Assembly (NCBI RefSeq): GCF_031191545.1
Contig: NZ_CP133472.1
Coordinates: 1,984,001-2,048,000 of the forward strand
Length of the DNA stretch: 64,000 nt
Reading direction: 5' to 3'
From: Schaalia odontolytica
GTDB lineage: Bacteria; Actinomycetota; Actinomycetes; Actinomycetales; Actinomycetaceae
The translations under genes and the position numbers were made by a program. The notes beneath the pieces are model-generated. The model was not told the origin of the DNA and made no database searches. It saw only the letters and a list, made by a program, of their open reading frames with translations. Positions 32,224-42,314 of the stretch are shown here, one piece after another. The first letter of the stretch is position 1, and each line of letters opens with the position of its first letter.

Positions 32224-33252
32224 ATGGAAATCGATATGACCGCTCTGCGGATGGTGGAAAACGAGAAGGGCGTCAGCCTTGAGACCCTCGTTGACGCTAT
32301 CGAAGAGGCGCTGCTCAAGGCATACCACAACCTGCCCGGTGCCATCTCCCAGGCCCGCATCGAAATCGACAAGAAGACCGGACGCGTCACCGTCATGGCG
32401 ATGGACGAGGACGAAGATGGCAACCCCATAGGCGAATTCGACGATACGCCGAAGAACTTCGGTCGCATCGCCCAGTCCACCGCTCGTTCCGTCATTATGC
32501 AGCGGCTGCGCGACGCCGACGACCAGCGAGTTTTCGGCGACTTCGCCGGCCGCGAAGGGCAGATCATCACCGGCACCGTCCAGGCTCCGCGCCCAGGGCG
32601 TCCAACGATGGTCCAGGTCTCCGACGACTTCGAGGCCGTCCTGCCCGACGGCGAAAAGGTTCCCGGTGAGTCCTACCGCCACGGCGATCGCATCCGTGCC
32701 TACGTCGTGGGTGTCGAGCGCACCGAGCGTGGTCCGCGCATCACCCTGTCGCGCACGCACCCGGGCCTTGTCGCCGGCCTGTTCCAGCGTGAGGTCCCGG
32801 AAATCCAGCAGGGCCTCGTCAAGATCAAGGCCATTGCCCGCGAGGCTGGACACCGCACGAAGATCGCCGTCGCCGCCACCCGCGAGGGTATCAACGCCAA
32901 GGGTGCCTGCATCGGCCCGATGGGCGCGCGCGTGCGTTCCGTCATGGCCGAGCTGGGCGGTGAGAAGATCGACATCGTCGACTACTCCGACGATCCGGCG
33001 CGCTTCGTCGCCAACTCGCTGTCCCCGGCTCGCGTCACCCGCGTCGTCGTCCACTCTGTGGATAACCGTACGGCCACCGCGATCGTTCCGGACTTCCAGC
33101 TCTCCCTCGCTATCGGCAAGGAAGGACAGAACGCACGCCTCGCCGCGCGACTGACGAACTACCACATCGACATTCACGCCGACACGGAAACCGGTGACGA
33201 CGCGATTGCCTCGCGCGTCTCGACGCCCGACGACGTGACAAGTCGCTCATAG
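32224..33252 (+). CDS. nusA: Transcription termination/antitermination factor NusA
   Basis: RNA polymerase-bound factor for pausing, termination and rRNA antitermination. N-terminal domain, S1 domain (GQIITGTVQ to [16 protein letters not shown]), then two KH domains ([16 protein letters not shown] and the C-terminal [19 protein letters not shown]). At 342 residues it lacks the C-terminal acidic repeats of E. coli, as usual in actinobacteria. ATG follows GTAGGAGACC, which overlaps the rimP remnant stop. Because terminators precede it, it must have a promoter between 32076 and 32223 or rely on read-through; I could not identify one. Confidence 0.96.
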   Translation: MEIDMTALRMVENEKGVSLETLVDAIEEALLKAYHNLPGAISQARIEIDKKTGRVTVMAMDEDEDGNPIGEFDDTPKNFGRIAQSTARSVIMQRLRDADDQRVFGDFAGREGQIITGTVQAPRPGRPTMVQVSDDFEAVLPDGEKVPGESYRHGDRIRAYVVGVERTERGPRITLSRTHPGLVAGLFQREVPEIQQGLVKIKAIAREAGHRTKIAVAATREGINAKGACIGPMGARVRSVMAELGGEKIDIVDYSDDPARFVANSLSPARVTRVVVHSVDNRTATAIVPDFQLSLAIGKEGQNARLAARLTNYHIDIHADTETGDDAIASRVSTPDDVTSRS

Positions 33253-33269
33253 AATCTGAGACGAGCAAT

Positions 33270-33298
33270 CCCCTAGCTGGACTAAGCTAGGGGGTTGT
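33270..33298 (+). terminator. Hairpin between nusA and ylxR
   Basis: Perfect 9-bp stem CCCCTAGCT / AGCTAGGGG with a GGACTA loop, followed by TTGTGT. The GTG start of ylxR lies in the tail, so this may be a partial terminator or a translational control element for ylxR and infB. Confidence 0.6.
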
Positions 33299-33584
33299 GT
33301 CGTATTCTGTGCCGCCAGCGCCCACCTCAGGGCCCCAGCGCACCTGCATTGGATGCGGCACGCAGGCACACCGATCCGTCCTCGTACGGATCGTTCGCTC
33401 GCCGGACGGCTCGATTCACCTCGACCGAGCGGCGACTCTTCCAGGCCGAGGAGCCTGGGTCCACCCTGACGAGGGGTGCGTCCAGAAAGCCCGAGCCAGG
33501 CGTGGCCTCGCGCGCTCATTCCGAGCGGGAAACCTGCCGGAAAGCGTGTGGGACGACGTGGAGGAGTTGATCAACCACCAGTGA
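33297..33584 (+). CDS. ylxR: YlxR-family (DUF448) RNA-binding protein
   Basis: Small nucleoid/RNA-associated protein conserved between nusA and infB. Family signature QRTCIGCGTQAHRSVLVRIVR near the N-terminus and GRGAWVHPDEGCVQKA later. The 95-residue length is typical. GTG start lies in the tail of the preceding hairpin with no Shine-Dalgarno; a second GTG four codons downstream is possible. Followed by about 136 bases without a gene before infB. Confidence 0.88.
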   Translation: MSYSVPPAPTSGPQRTCIGCGTQAHRSVLVRIVRSPDGSIHLDRAATLPGRGAWVHPDEGCVQKARARRGLARSFRAGNLPESVWDDVEELINHQ

Positions 33585-33682
33585 TGGCCACGCGCCATCA
33601 ACGCCGAGAAAATGGAAGCGGGTTGGAAGCTGATGGGCACCCGATGAGTACCCAGCGATGAGCTGCCAGCAATATCAGTAAG

Positions 33683-33703
33683 GCGTCTCCGGACCGGAGA
33701 CGC
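33683..33703 (+). repeat. Palindromic hairpin in the infB leader
   Basis: GCGTCTCC and GGAGACGC around GGACC, 17 bases before the infB start. There is no T-run, so a translational or processing role is as likely as termination. The rest of 33585-33720 shows nothing recognisable. Confidence 0.55.
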
Positions 33704-33720
33704 TTCCGGAATGGAGAAAT

Positions 33721-36537
33721 GTGGCAAAGTTGCGTGTCCACGAGCTCGCCAAAGAGCTCGGAATCACCAGCAAAGAACTGATGGGTCACCTGAAGGAAGC
33801 AGGTGAATTCGTCAAGTCGTCGTCGTCCTCGCTCGAGCCGCCCGTTGTGCGGCAGATGCGCGAGAGGTTCGCGGCGGCCCCCAAGACCAAGAACGCGGAG
33901 GCCAAGCCTACCGCGCACGCCCCCAAGCCCGGCGCGGCCAAGCCCGCCGCGAAGAAGGCTACGACCCCCGCCGAAGCGACCGCTGAAGCGGCCCCCAAGC
34001 CCGGCGCCCCTAAGGCGGATACCCCCAAGCCCGGCGCGCCCAAGCCCGCCGCGTCCGCCAAGAGTGCGCCCAAGCCTCGTGCCAAGAAGCCCGAAGGTGC
34101 CCCCAAGCCCGCCGGCCGCAAGCCCGCGGAAGCTGGGGCGCCCAAGCCCGCGCCGCGTCGCACCGACGCCCCGCGCCCGGCTCGTCCCGGCGGTCCGCGT
34201 CCCGGCGGCCCGCGCCCGGGTAACAACCCCTACGCCTCCTCCCAGGGAATGCCCCGTCCGGGTGGCTCCGGCGGTCCGCGTCCCGGCGGTCCGCGTCAGG
34301 GTGCCTCCGGTAACGGTGGCCCCCGTCCCGGTGCGCCGCGTCAGGGTGCCTCCGGTAACGGTGGCTCGCGTTCCGGCGCTCCGCGTCCGGGTGGGAACCG
34401 CCCCAACCCGGGCATGATGCCCGGCCAGGCGAACTTCGCTCGTAACGCTGCCTCCGGTAACGGCGGCGGCGAGCGCGGAGGTCGCGGTGGTGGCCGCGGT
34501 CGCGGCACTGCTCGTCCCGGCGGCGCAGGTGCGGGTGCAGGCGCACCCCAGAACAACGCCGGCGGTTTCGGCGGTCCCCGCGGCGGTGGCCGCGGTGGTC
34601 GCGGCTCCACGCCCGGCGCATTCGGTCGCGGAGGCGGCCGCTCGCAGCGCGGACGCAAGTCGAAGCGCGCGAAGCGTCAAGAGTACGAGCAGCAGAACGC
34701 GCCCGTCATCGGCGGCGTGTCCATCCCGCGCGGAGGCGGCGCGCAGATCCGCATCCGTCAGGGCGCATCCCTGGCTGACCTCGCCGAGAAGATCGACGTC
34801 AATCCCGCAGCGCTCGTGACGGTCCTCTTCGCCCTGGGAGAGATGGCGACCGCCACGCAGTCCCTCGACCAGGACACCTTCGAGGCCCTGGGCGCGGAGC
34901 TCGGCTACGACGTCAAGGTCGTCTCGCCTGAGGACGAGGACCGCGAGCTGCTCGAGTCCTTCGACATCGACCTCGAAGCTGAAGAGCTCGACGACGCAGA
35001 CAACATGGTGCCCCGACCCCCGGTCGTCACCGTCATGGGTCACGTCGACCACGGTAAGACCAAGCTGCTCGACGCGATCCGCCACACGGACGTTGTCGAT
35101 ACCGAGCATGGCGGCATCACCCAGCACATCGGCGCCTACCAGGTCACCGTTAAGGCTGAGGACGGCACCGCTCGACCGATCACCTTCATCGACACCCCCG
35201 GTCACGAGGCCTTCACGGCGATGCGTGCCCGTGGTGCCCAGGTCACCGACATCGCGATCCTCGTGGTCGCGGCCGATGACGGCGTCATGCCCCAGACGGT
35301 TGAGGCCATCAACCACGCCCAGGCGGCCGGCGTGCCGATCGTCGTCGCGGTCAACAAGGTCGATAAGGACACGGCGAACCCGGAGAAGATTCGCTCCCAG
35401 CTCACCGAGTACGGCCTGGTCGCGGAAGAGTACGGCGGCGACGTCATGTTCGTGAACATCTCCGCCAAGCAGCGCCAGGGCATCCGCGAGCTGCTCGAGG
35501 CCGTCCTGCTGACCGCCGACGCGGCCCTGACCCTCGAGGCCAACCCGCAGACCGATGCGCGCGGTGTCGCCATCGAAGCGAACCTGGACAAGGGCCGCGG
35601 CGCAGTCGCGACCATGCTCGTCCAGCGCGGCACGCTCCACGTGGGCGACTCCCTCGTGGTCGGCTCGTCCTACGGCCGCGTGCGCGCCATGTTCGACGAC
35701 GCCGGTAACGACGTCTCCGAGGCCGGTCCGTCGACCCCCGTCGCGGTCCTGGGTCTCACGTCCGTCCCGCGTGCCGGCGACTCGTTCCTCGTCGCTTCGG
35801 ATGACCGCACGGCCCGCCAGATCGCCGACAAGCGTGAGGCCGCCGAGCGTCAGGCCCTCCTGGCTAAGCGCCGCAAGCGCGTCTCCCTGGAGGACTTCGA
35901 CAAGGTCCTGGCCGAGGGCGAGGTCGACACCCTCAACCTGGTCATCAAGGGCGACGTGTCCGGTGCCGTCGAGGCCCTGGAAGACTCGCTGCTGCGTATC
36001 GATGTGGGCGACGAGGTCGCGCTGCGTATCATTCACCGCGGTGTCGGTGCGATCACGCAGAACGACGTCAACCTGGCGACCGTCGACAACGCGGTCATCA
36101 TCGGCTTCAACGTCCGTCCCGCCGAGCGCGTGGCCGAGATGGCGGATGCCGAAGGCGTCGAGATCAAGTACTACAACGTCATCTACTCCGCGATCGACGA
36201 CATCGAGGCTGCCCTCAAGGGCATGCTCAAGCCGATCTACGAGGAGGTCCAGCTGGGCACCGCGGAGATCCGTCAGGTCTTCCGCTCCGGCAAGTTCGGC
36301 AACATCGCCGGTTCGATCGTCCGCTCCGGTACGATCAAGCGCGGCACCAAGGCTCGCCTGGTGCGCGACGGTGTGGTTGTCGCTGAGAACCTCGAGATCG
36401 CGTCCCTGCGTCGCGAGAAGGACGACGTCACCGAGGTCCGCGAGGGCTACGAGTGCGGTATCACCCTGGGTCACAAGGACATCGCCGAAGGCGACATCAT
36501 TGAGACCTGGGAGATGCGCGAGAAGGCTCGTGACTGA
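33721..36537 (+). CDS. infB: Translation initiation factor IF-2
   Basis: GTPase that places initiator tRNA on the ribosome. N-terminal [24 protein letters not shown], then about 270 residues of low-complexity Lys/Pro/Ala and later Gly/Arg/Pro-rich repeats ([19 protein letters not shown]), characteristic of actinobacterial IF-2. The G domain has [10 protein letters not shown] (about residue 440), switch [21 protein letters not shown] and SAK, followed by domains II to IV. The 938-residue length is normal. GTG start preceded by GGAATGGAGAAAT. A terminator-like hairpin follows. Confidence 0.97.
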   Translation: MAKLRVHELAKELGITSKELMGHLKEAGEFVKSSSSSLEPPVVRQMRERFAAAPKTKNAEAKPTAHAPKPGAAKPAAKKATTPAEATAEAAPKPGAPKADTPKPGAPKPAASAKSAPKPRAKKPEGAPKPAGRKPAEAGAPKPAPRRTDAPRPARPGGPRPGGPRPGNNPYASSQGMPRPGGSGGPRPGGPRQGASGNGGPRPGAPRQGASGNGGSRSGAPRPGGNRPNPGMMPGQANFARNAASGNGGGERGGRGGGRGRGTARPGGAGAGAGAPQNNAGGFGGPRGGGRGGRGSTPGAFGRGGGRSQRGRKSKRAKRQEYEQQNAPVIGGVSIPRGGGAQIRIRQGASLADLAEKIDVNPAALVTVLFALGEMATATQSLDQDTFEALGAELGYDVKVVSPEDEDRELLESFDIDLEAEELDDADNMVPRPPVVTVMGHVDHGKTKLLDAIRHTDVVDTEHGGITQHIGAYQVTVKAEDGTARPITFIDTPGHEAFTAMRARGAQVTDIAILVVAADDGVMPQTVEAINHAQAAGVPIVVAVNKVDKDTANPEKIRSQLTEYGLVAEEYGGDVMFVNISAKQRQGIRELLEAVLLTADAALTLEANPQTDARGVAIEANLDKGRGAVATMLVQRGTLHVGDSLVVGSSYGRVRAMFDDAGNDVSEAGPSTPVAVLGLTSVPRAGDSFLVASDDRTARQIADKREAAERQALLAKRRKRVSLEDFDKVLAEGEVDTLNLVIKGDVSGAVEALEDSLLRIDVGDEVALRIIHRGVGAITQNDVNLATVDNAVIIGFNVRPAERVAEMADAEGVEIKYYNVIYSAIDDIEAALKGMLKPIYEEVQLGTAEIRQVFRSGKFGNIAGSIVRSGTIKRGTKARLVRDGVVVAENLEIASLRREKDDVTEVREGYECGITLGHKDIAEGDIIETWEMREKARD

Positions 36538-36553
36538 TCGCATGGCGTAAAGT

Positions 36554-36590
36554 ATCGGGGTCCGGGCATGCTCGGACCCCGATCTTCTCT
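36554..36590 (+). terminator. Terminator between infB and rbfA
   Basis: Perfect 11-bp stem ATCGGGGTCCG / CGGACCCCGAT around GGCATGCT, followed by CTTCTCT. rbfA begins about 50 bases later, so some read-through or a second promoter is implied. Confidence 0.75.
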
Positions 36591-36636
36591 CACCAAGTGT
36601 TTTGACGAGGGCGACACCGCCCGAAAGGAGGGCGCG

Positions 36637-37086
36637 ATGGCTGACGAAGCTCGCGTTCGAAAGGTGCAGGAGCGAATCCTGCAGACCGTCGCGTCGATGA
36701 TCGGACGCCACGTGAAGGATCCCCGGCTGGAACTCATCACCATCACGGACGTGCGAGTGACGGGTGACCTGCAGCATGCGTCCATCTTCTACACGGTGCT
36801 CGGCGACGACGAGCAGCGCGAGAAGGCCGGCCGCGCGTTCGCATCCGCGCAGGGGCTCTTCCGCTCGCGCGTGGGCAAGGCACTGGGTCTGCGCCTGACG
36901 CCGACCCTGGAGTTCATCCCCGACGCCCTGCCTGAGAGCGCCGCCGCGCTGGAGGACGCCCTAGCCAAGGCGAAGGCGAAGGACGAAGCCATCGCCGCGG
37001 CCTCGCAGGGAGCCACCTACGCCGGCGACGCCGACCCCTACCGTCACGACGACGAAGAGGACGAGGCCGAAAAGGATTGGGCCTGA
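36637..37086 (+). CDS. rbfA: Ribosome-binding factor A
   Basis: 30S maturation factor that binds the 16S 5' helix. KH-type fold: RVRKVQERILQTVASMIGRHVKDPRL, ITITDVRVTGDLQHASIFY, ending in an acidic tail (HDDEEDEAEKDWA). 149 residues. The ATG follows AAAGGAGGGCGCG; a longer in-frame upstream extension runs through the preceding terminator and is not believed. truB starts five bases after the stop. Confidence 0.95.
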   Translation: MADEARVRKVQERILQTVASMIGRHVKDPRLELITITDVRVTGDLQHASIFYTVLGDDEQREKAGRAFASAQGLFRSRVGKALGLRLTPTLEFIPDALPESAAALEDALAKAKAKDEAIAAASQGATYAGDADPYRHDDEEDEAEKDWA

Positions 37087-37091
37087 CCCTC

Positions 37092-38144
37092 ATGGCTCGT
37101 CGCCCCGATAATCCTCGTCCCGGCCTGCTCGTCATTGATAAGCCGCAGGGCTTGACCAGCCACGACGTGGTCTCGCGCGTGCGACGCTTGGCCCACACCC
37201 GCAAGGTGGGGCACGGCGGCACCCTGGACCCGATGGCCACGGGAGTCCTCGTCATCGGCATCGGGAAGGCGACGAAGCTGCTCACCTGGGTGAGCGGTCA
37301 TTCCAAGGAGTATCGGGCGACGATCCGCTTGGGCGTCGCGACCAACACGGACGATGCTGAGGGCATCGTCACCGCTGCCCCCGGTTGTGAGTCGCTGAGT
37401 GCGGCGGACCTCGAGTCCGCGCTCGCTTCGCTGCGCGGCGACATCATGCAGGTTCCCTCGACCGTCTCGGCGATCAAGGTCAATGGCAAGCGCGCCTATG
37501 CCCTCGCCCGTGCAGGCGAGGACGTCGAGCTGGCCGCGCGCCCGGTGCGCATCTCGCGCCTGGAGGTCCTTGCACCCCCGCGCCCCGCGTGGTGCATCCT
37601 CGACGAGCCCGACCCTGAAACCGCTCCCGATCGCGCGGTCCCGCCAGGAAGAGTCCGGGTCGTGGACGTTGACGTCGTCGTCGAGTGCTCCTCGGGCACT
37701 TACGTGCGCGCCCTGGCGCGCGACGCTGGCGAGGCGCTCGGCGTGGGCGCGCACCTGACGGCGTTGCGCCGTACGCGCGTGGGGGACGTCCCGCTGGAGG
37801 CGGCAATGACGCTCGGCGAACTGAGCGCAGCCGTCGAGGCGGCAACCGCCGAAGGAGAGTCGGACGCGGAGCCGATCCTACCCCTCGTCCCACTCGGTGA
37901 TGCGGCGCGCACCATGTTCCCCTCCCTCCACCTGTCCGAGTCCGAGGCCGGGGCCTTCGCGCACGGCCAGGCCCCCAGGCGCTCGCGTGGCGAGCTGGCC
38001 CAATGGGTGAGCGAGGTAGGCTACTGCCCGCAGAACGCCCCCGAGGAGGAGGCCTCGCCGATCGCCGCCGTCGCACCCGACGGCACCGTCCTGGGCCTGC
38101 TTCGCATCGACGCGGCGCGCCTGCGTACCGTCCTGGTTTTCTAG
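37092..38144 (+). CDS. truB: tRNA pseudouridine(55) synthase TruB
   Basis: Makes pseudouridine 55 in the T loop of tRNAs. N-terminal PGLLVIDKPQGLTSHDVV and the catalytic aspartate in GHGGTLDPMATGVL are clear; SGTYVRALARDAGEALG marks the second family motif. At 350 residues it is longer than E. coli TruB because of Pro-rich and acidic insertions and an extended C-terminal domain. Start chosen at MARRPDNPRPG; an upstream GTG would overlap rbfA. Part of the nusA-pnp block. Confidence 0.95.
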   Translation: MARRPDNPRPGLLVIDKPQGLTSHDVVSRVRRLAHTRKVGHGGTLDPMATGVLVIGIGKATKLLTWVSGHSKEYRATIRLGVATNTDDAEGIVTAAPGCESLSAADLESALASLRGDIMQVPSTVSAIKVNGKRAYALARAGEDVELAARPVRISRLEVLAPPRPAWCILDEPDPETAPDRAVPPGRVRVVDVDVVVECSSGTYVRALARDAGEALGVGAHLTALRRTRVGDVPLEAAMTLGELSAAVEAATAEGESDAEPILPLVPLGDAARTMFPSLHLSESEAGAFAHGQAPRRSRGELAQWVSEVGYCPQNAPEEEASPIAAVAPDGTVLGLLRIDAARLRTVLVF

Positions 38145-38154
38145 AAAGAGACAT

Positions 38155-39144
38155 ATGAACGTCTGGTATTCCCTGTCTGACATTCCCGGCAACGAGGCCA
38201 GTGTCGTCACCATCGGCAACTTCGATGGCATGCACAACGGACACAAGAAGGTCATCTCCACCTGCATCGAGCGCGCTCACAAGCTCGGCGTCGATGCCGT
38301 GGCCATCACCTTCGACCCGCACCCGATCCAGGTCCACAAGCCTGAGGTAGGTCTCCAGCTCATCTCCCCGCTGCGCGACCGACTCGACGCGATGGGCGCT
38401 GCCGGACTGGACGGGACGCTCGTCGCCCACTACGACGCGAGCGTCTACAGCCTCGAGGCCGACGAGTTCGTGTACGAATACCTGGTGGAACGCTGCGGTG
38501 CGCGCGAGGTCGTCGTCGGTGAAGACTTCCGTTTCGGACGGGGCAACGCGGGGACGATCGACACGCTGCGAGAGCTCGGGCGCCGCCACGGCTTCAACGT
38601 CATCACGGTGACCGACATCGAGGCCCCTGAGGGACGTCGCTGGTCCTCATCCTGGGTACGCGAACTCCTGGCGGCTGGTGACGTGTCCGGTGCCGCCCGC
38701 GTCCTCGGTCACCTCCACCGAATCCGCGGCACCGTATGCCACGGCTTCAAGAGAGGACGCGCCCTCGGCTTCCCGACGGCGAACCTGTCCGAGGACGTCG
38801 AAGGCGTCATCCCTGCCGACGGCGTCTATGCCGGATGGGTAGTGCGCGCCGTGCCGGGCACCCAGTCCGCCGAGTTCCTCCCCGCCGCCATCTCGGTGGG
38901 CACAAACCCCCAGTTCAACGGCGAGGAACGCACCGTCGAAGCCCACGTCCTGGGCCGCTCGGACCTCAACCTGTACGGGGAGCGCATCGCGGTGACCTTC
39001 GTGTCACGCATCCGCCCCATGCTCTCCTTCGATTCCCTTGACGGACTGCTCACTCAGATGGACGACGACCTGCGTCAGACGGCTTCCGTCCTCGGTATCG
39101 GTGTCGCCGGGCGCGTCGATCCGGACTCCGTCACCGCCCGATAG
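38155..39144 (+). CDS. ribF: Bifunctional riboflavin kinase / FMN adenylyltransferase
   Basis: Converts riboflavin to FMN and FAD. N-terminal nucleotidyltransferase: VTIGNFDGMHNGHKKV, TFDPHP and GEDFRFGRG, with WSSSWVRELLAAGD. C-terminal riboflavin kinase: HGFKRGRALGFPTANL, GVYAGWV, SVGTNPQF and the ERTVEAHVL strand carrying the catalytic Glu. 329 residues. ATG follows GAAAGAGACAT. The 240 bases to rpsO include a CCCCGCCC/GGGCGGGG stem without T-run. Confidence 0.96.
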   Translation: MNVWYSLSDIPGNEASVVTIGNFDGMHNGHKKVISTCIERAHKLGVDAVAITFDPHPIQVHKPEVGLQLISPLRDRLDAMGAAGLDGTLVAHYDASVYSLEADEFVYEYLVERCGAREVVVGEDFRFGRGNAGTIDTLRELGRRHGFNVITVTDIEAPEGRRWSSSWVRELLAAGDVSGAARVLGHLHRIRGTVCHGFKRGRALGFPTANLSEDVEGVIPADGVYAGWVVRAVPGTQSAEFLPAAISVGTNPQFNGEERTVEAHVLGRSDLNLYGERIAVTFVSRIRPMLSFDSLDGLLTQMDDDLRQTASVLGIGVAGRVDPDSVTAR

Positions 39145-39293
39145 GGCACCCTCCCAGTCGCTGTGCCCAGCGCCCGTGGTGGCCTACCCACCCCGCCCGA
39201 GGCCTAGACACGGAGGGCGGGGGAGGGGAGAAGGCCTCGTGAGAGTGCGGAATCGTTAGGTTGGTCGCTCATCGTGGGTTTATGCCGGTGGCG

Positions 39294-39302
39294 TGCTACT
39301 GT
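39294..39302 (+). promoter_or_regulatory. Extended -10 promoter candidate for rpsO
   Basis: TGC directly precedes TACTGT, an extended -10. Transcription from near 39308 would give a leader of about 78 nt that can fold into GGCCG/CGGCC and a second CCGGG/CCCGG stem before the rpsO ribosome binding site, a possible S15 autoregulatory structure. Confidence 0.45.
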
Positions 39303-39385
39303 AGAAAGGCCGTACACCGGCCGCGGACTGTCAGCACCCGGGAGGAGCCCGGATGCCCCGCGCAACGAACACAAAGGAGAAGCCT

Positions 39386-39655
39386 GTGCCGCTGAGCAAG
39401 GACGTCAAGGACCAGATCATCGCCGAGTACGCGACCCACGAGGGCGACACCGGTTCCCCCGAGGTGCAGATCGCGCTGCTGACCCGCCGCATCAAGGATC
39501 TGACCGAGCACTTCAAGACCCACACGCACGACCACCACTCTCGTCGTGGCCTGCTCCTGCTGGTCGGCCGTCGTCGCCGTCTGCTGGGTTACCTGGCTGA
39601 CATCGACATTGAGCGTTACCGTTCGCTGATCGAGCGTCTCGGCCTGCGCCGCTGA
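39386..39655 (+). CDS. rpsO: 30S ribosomal protein S15
   Basis: Primary 16S-binding protein of the platform. The 89-residue product from this GTG start ([20 protein letters not shown]) has exactly the usual S15 length, and AAAGGAGAAGCCT precedes it. A longer frame beginning 11 codons upstream is not needed. Family motif [20 protein letters not shown] and the end [14 protein letters not shown] are intact. Confidence 0.97.
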   Translation: MPLSKDVKDQIIAEYATHEGDTGSPEVQIALLTRRIKDLTEHFKTHTHDHHSRRGLLLLVGRRRRLLGYLADIDIERYRSLIERLGLRR

Positions 39656-39662
39656 TTTTGGG

Positions 39663-39698
39663 CCGGCCCGCCTCCCGTAGCGGAGACGGGCCGGTTTT
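39663..39698 (+). terminator. Terminator after rpsO
   Basis: CCGGCCCG / CGGGCCGG stem with an inner CTCC/GGAG stem, followed directly by TTTT. Confidence 0.85.
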
Positions 39699-39734
39699 CA
39701 CACGCCCGCCTCGGGCAAACCGTCATATTTCGCG

Positions 39735-39810
39735 CGAAAACCGCCGGTTTTCGACAGTGGCCTACGGAGGTTTATCCGTGGGCTTCGATCGAAGGCCGAA
39801 GTGGAGCGCG
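39735..39810 (+). promoter_or_regulatory. Structured 5' leader of pnp
   Basis: Three consecutive hairpins: CGAAAACC/GGTTTTCG with a GCC loop; CCTACGGA/TCCGTGG with one bulge around GGTTTA; and the palindrome CTTCGATCGAAG. PNPase leaders in other bacteria carry RNase-cleaved hairpins that mediate autoregulation. The role here is inferred. Confidence 0.5.
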
Positions 39811-39838
39811 ACACCAACAAACCAAGGAGAAACGCCCC

Positions 39839-42184
39839 ATGATGGAAGGCTCCGACATCGTCGCCGCAGAGGCGATTATCGATAACGGCCGTTTCGGCAA
39901 GCGTATCGTGCGCTTCGAAACCGGCCGTCTCGCCAAGCAGGCTGCCGGCTCCGCCCTGGCCTACCTGGATGATTCCACCACCGTTCTGTCCGCCACCACG
40001 GTGGGCAAGAACCCCAAGGACCAGTTCGACTTCTTCCCGCTGACCGTCGACGTTGAAGAGCGTCAGTACGCTGCGGGTCGCATCCCCGGTTCCTTCTTCC
40101 GCCGCGAAGGCCGCGCGGGCACCGAGGCCATCCTGGCCGCCCGCCTCATCGACCGCCCGCTGCGCCCCGGCTTCGTCAAGGGCCTGCGCAACGAGGTCCA
40201 GGTCGTTGAGACCGTCCTCACGATCGATCCGGATGACGCCTACGACGTTCTGGCGATCAACGCCGCGTCCATGTCCACCCAGATCGCCGGCCTGCCCTTC
40301 ACCGGCCCGATCGGTGGTACCCGTCTGGCGCTGATCGACGGCCAGTGGGTCGCCTTCCCGCGCTGGAGCGAGCTTGAGCGTTCCGTGTTCAACATCGTTG
40401 TCGCTGGCCGCATCGTCACCAAGGAAGACGGCTCCGAAGATGTCGCGATCATGATGGTCGAGGCCGGCGGCGGCAGGAACGAGTGGGAGCTCATTCAGGC
40501 CGGCGCCACCGCTCCCACCGAAGATGTCGTGGCCGACGGCCTCGAGGCCGCCAAGCCCTTCATTAAGGCCCTGTGCGAGGCTCAGCTCAAGGTGGCCGAG
40601 AAGGCCTCTAAGGAGACCGTCGAGTTCCCGCTGTTCCTGGACTACACCGACGAAGAGTACGCCGCGGTTGAGGAATTCGCGGCGGAGAAGGTTGCCCAGG
40701 CCCTGCTGACCGAGGGCAAGCTCGCCCGTGACGAGGCCGTTGACGCCGTCAAGGAAGAGATGCTCGAGGCTCTGGCCGAGCGCTTCCCCGAGTCGGAGAA
40801 GGCCCTCAAGGCTGCGTTCCGTTCGCTCGAGAAGGCCACGATCCGTAACCGCACCCTGCGCGAAGAGATCCGTATGGACGGCCGTACCCCGCGCCAGATC
40901 CGTTCGCTCTCTGCCGAGGTCGAGGTCCTGCCCCGCGTGCACGGCTCCGCCCTCTTCCAGCGTGGCGAGACGCAGATCCTGGGCGTGACCACCCTGGCCA
41001 TGCTGCGCATGGAGCAGCAGATCGACAACCTGTCGCCCATCAACGCCAAGCGTTACATGCACCAGTACAACTTCGCCCCGTTCTCCACGGGCGAGGTCGG
41101 CCGCGTCGGCTCCCCGAAGCGCCGCGAGATCGGTCACGGCGACCTGGCTGAGCGCGCCCTGGTTCCCGTCCTGCCCTCGCGCGAGGAGTTCCCCTACGCG
41201 ATCCGTCAGGTCTCCGAGACCATGGGCTCCAACGGCTCCTCGTCGATGGGCTCCGTCTGCGCCTCGACCCTGTCCCTCCTCCAGGCAGGCGTGCCGCTGC
41301 GCGCCCCCGTCGCGGGCATCGCGATGGGCCTCATGACCGGCGAGGTCGACGGCGTGTCCAAGGCCGTCACCCTGACCGACATCCTGGGCGCCGAGGATGG
41401 CTTCGGCGACATGGACTTCAAGGTCGCCGGCACCCGCGACTTCATCACGGCCCTGCAGCTGGACACTAAGCTCGACGGCATCGACTCCCAGGTCCTGCGC
41501 GCCGCGCTGGCCCAGGCCCGTGACGCTCGCCTGGCGATTCTCGACCTGATCAACCAGGCGATTGACGGCCCGGATGAGATGAGCCCGAACGCTCCTCGCA
41601 TCATCACCGTCAAGGTCCCCGTCGACAAGATCGGCGAGGTCATCGGCCCCAAGGGCAAGATGATCAACCAGATTCAGGACGAGACCGGCGCTGACGTCAC
41701 CATCGAGGATGACGGCACCGTCTATATCGCTTCCTCCGACGGTGCCTCCGCCGAGGCCGCCCGCACGATGGTCAACCAGATCGCGAACCCGCAGATGCCC
41801 GAGGTCGGCGAGCGCTTCGTCGGCACGGTCGTCAAGACCACGTCCTTCGGTGCCTTCGTGTCGCTGACCCCCGGTAAGGACGGTCTGCTGCACATCTCGC
41901 AGGTCCGTCGCCTCGTGGGCGGCAAGCGCATCGACTCCGTGGACGACGTCCTGCAGGTCGGCCAGCAGGTCGAGGTCGAGATCGCTGAGATCGGTGACCG
42001 CGGCAAGCTGAGCCTGCACGCCGTCATCGACGGCGAGGCCGGCGAGCTCGAGCCCCCCGAGGGCGAGCAGACCGAGCAGCGTCGTGAGCGCCGCGATCGC
42101 TCCGAGCGCCGCGAGCGTCGCCCCCGTACCCGCACCCGTCGCCGCCGTGACGACGAGCGCGAGGAGGGCGCTTCCGAGGAGTGA
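39839..42184 (+). CDS. pnp: Polyribonucleotide nucleotidyltransferase (PNPase)
   Basis: 3' to 5' phosphorolytic exoribonuclease acting in mRNA decay. Two RNase PH-like halves: the first with [28 protein letters not shown], the second with [20 protein letters not shown] and [19 protein letters not shown], followed by KH ([20 protein letters not shown]) and S1 ([26 protein letters not shown]) RNA-binding domains. A 45-residue Arg/Glu-rich tail completes the 781 residues. ATG follows CAAGGAGAAACGCCCC. Own terminators on both sides suggest a separate transcript from rpsO. Confidence 0.97.
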   Translation: MMEGSDIVAAEAIIDNGRFGKRIVRFETGRLAKQAAGSALAYLDDSTTVLSATTVGKNPKDQFDFFPLTVDVEERQYAAGRIPGSFFRREGRAGTEAILAARLIDRPLRPGFVKGLRNEVQVVETVLTIDPDDAYDVLAINAASMSTQIAGLPFTGPIGGTRLALIDGQWVAFPRWSELERSVFNIVVAGRIVTKEDGSEDVAIMMVEAGGGRNEWELIQAGATAPTEDVVADGLEAAKPFIKALCEAQLKVAEKASKETVEFPLFLDYTDEEYAAVEEFAAEKVAQALLTEGKLARDEAVDAVKEEMLEALAERFPESEKALKAAFRSLEKATIRNRTLREEIRMDGRTPRQIRSLSAEVEVLPRVHGSALFQRGETQILGVTTLAMLRMEQQIDNLSPINAKRYMHQYNFAPFSTGEVGRVGSPKRREIGHGDLAERALVPVLPSREEFPYAIRQVSETMGSNGSSSMGSVCASTLSLLQAGVPLRAPVAGIAMGLMTGEVDGVSKAVTLTDILGAEDGFGDMDFKVAGTRDFITALQLDTKLDGIDSQVLRAALAQARDARLAILDLINQAIDGPDEMSPNAPRIITVKVPVDKIGEVIGPKGKMINQIQDETGADVTIEDDGTVYIASSDGASAEAARTMVNQIANPQMPEVGERFVGTVVKTTSFGAFVSLTPGKDGLLHISQVRRLVGGKRIDSVDDVLQVGQQVEVEIAEIGDRGKLSLHAVIDGEAGELEPPEGEQTEQRRERRDRSERRERRPRTRTRRRRDDEREEGASEE

Positions 42185-42208
42185 GCAGCTCCCGCTAGCT
42201 GAATCAGA

Positions 42209-42255
42209 CCGGTGGCCGGGACGGGGCATGTGCTCCGCCCGGCCACCGGCCCTTT
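42209..42255 (+). terminator. Terminator of pnp
   Basis: Perfect 12-bp stem CCGGTGGCCGGG / CCCGGCCACCGG followed by CCCTTTT. Confidence 0.9.
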
Positions 42256-42314
42256 TACGGCTACACTGTGAACGTTTCGTGCCAACCCCGCCCCGGGGAC
42301 GCAAGAGGAGAAAA

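Noticed and set aside
33476-33661. Open frame across the ylxR 3' end
   Set aside because: Overlaps ylxR in another phase and has no family match.
33900-34660. Repetitive Pro/Gly/Lys/Arg tract as a separate repeat element or CRISPR-like array
   Set aside because: It is the normal low-complexity N-terminal linker of actinobacterial IF-2, in frame throughout.
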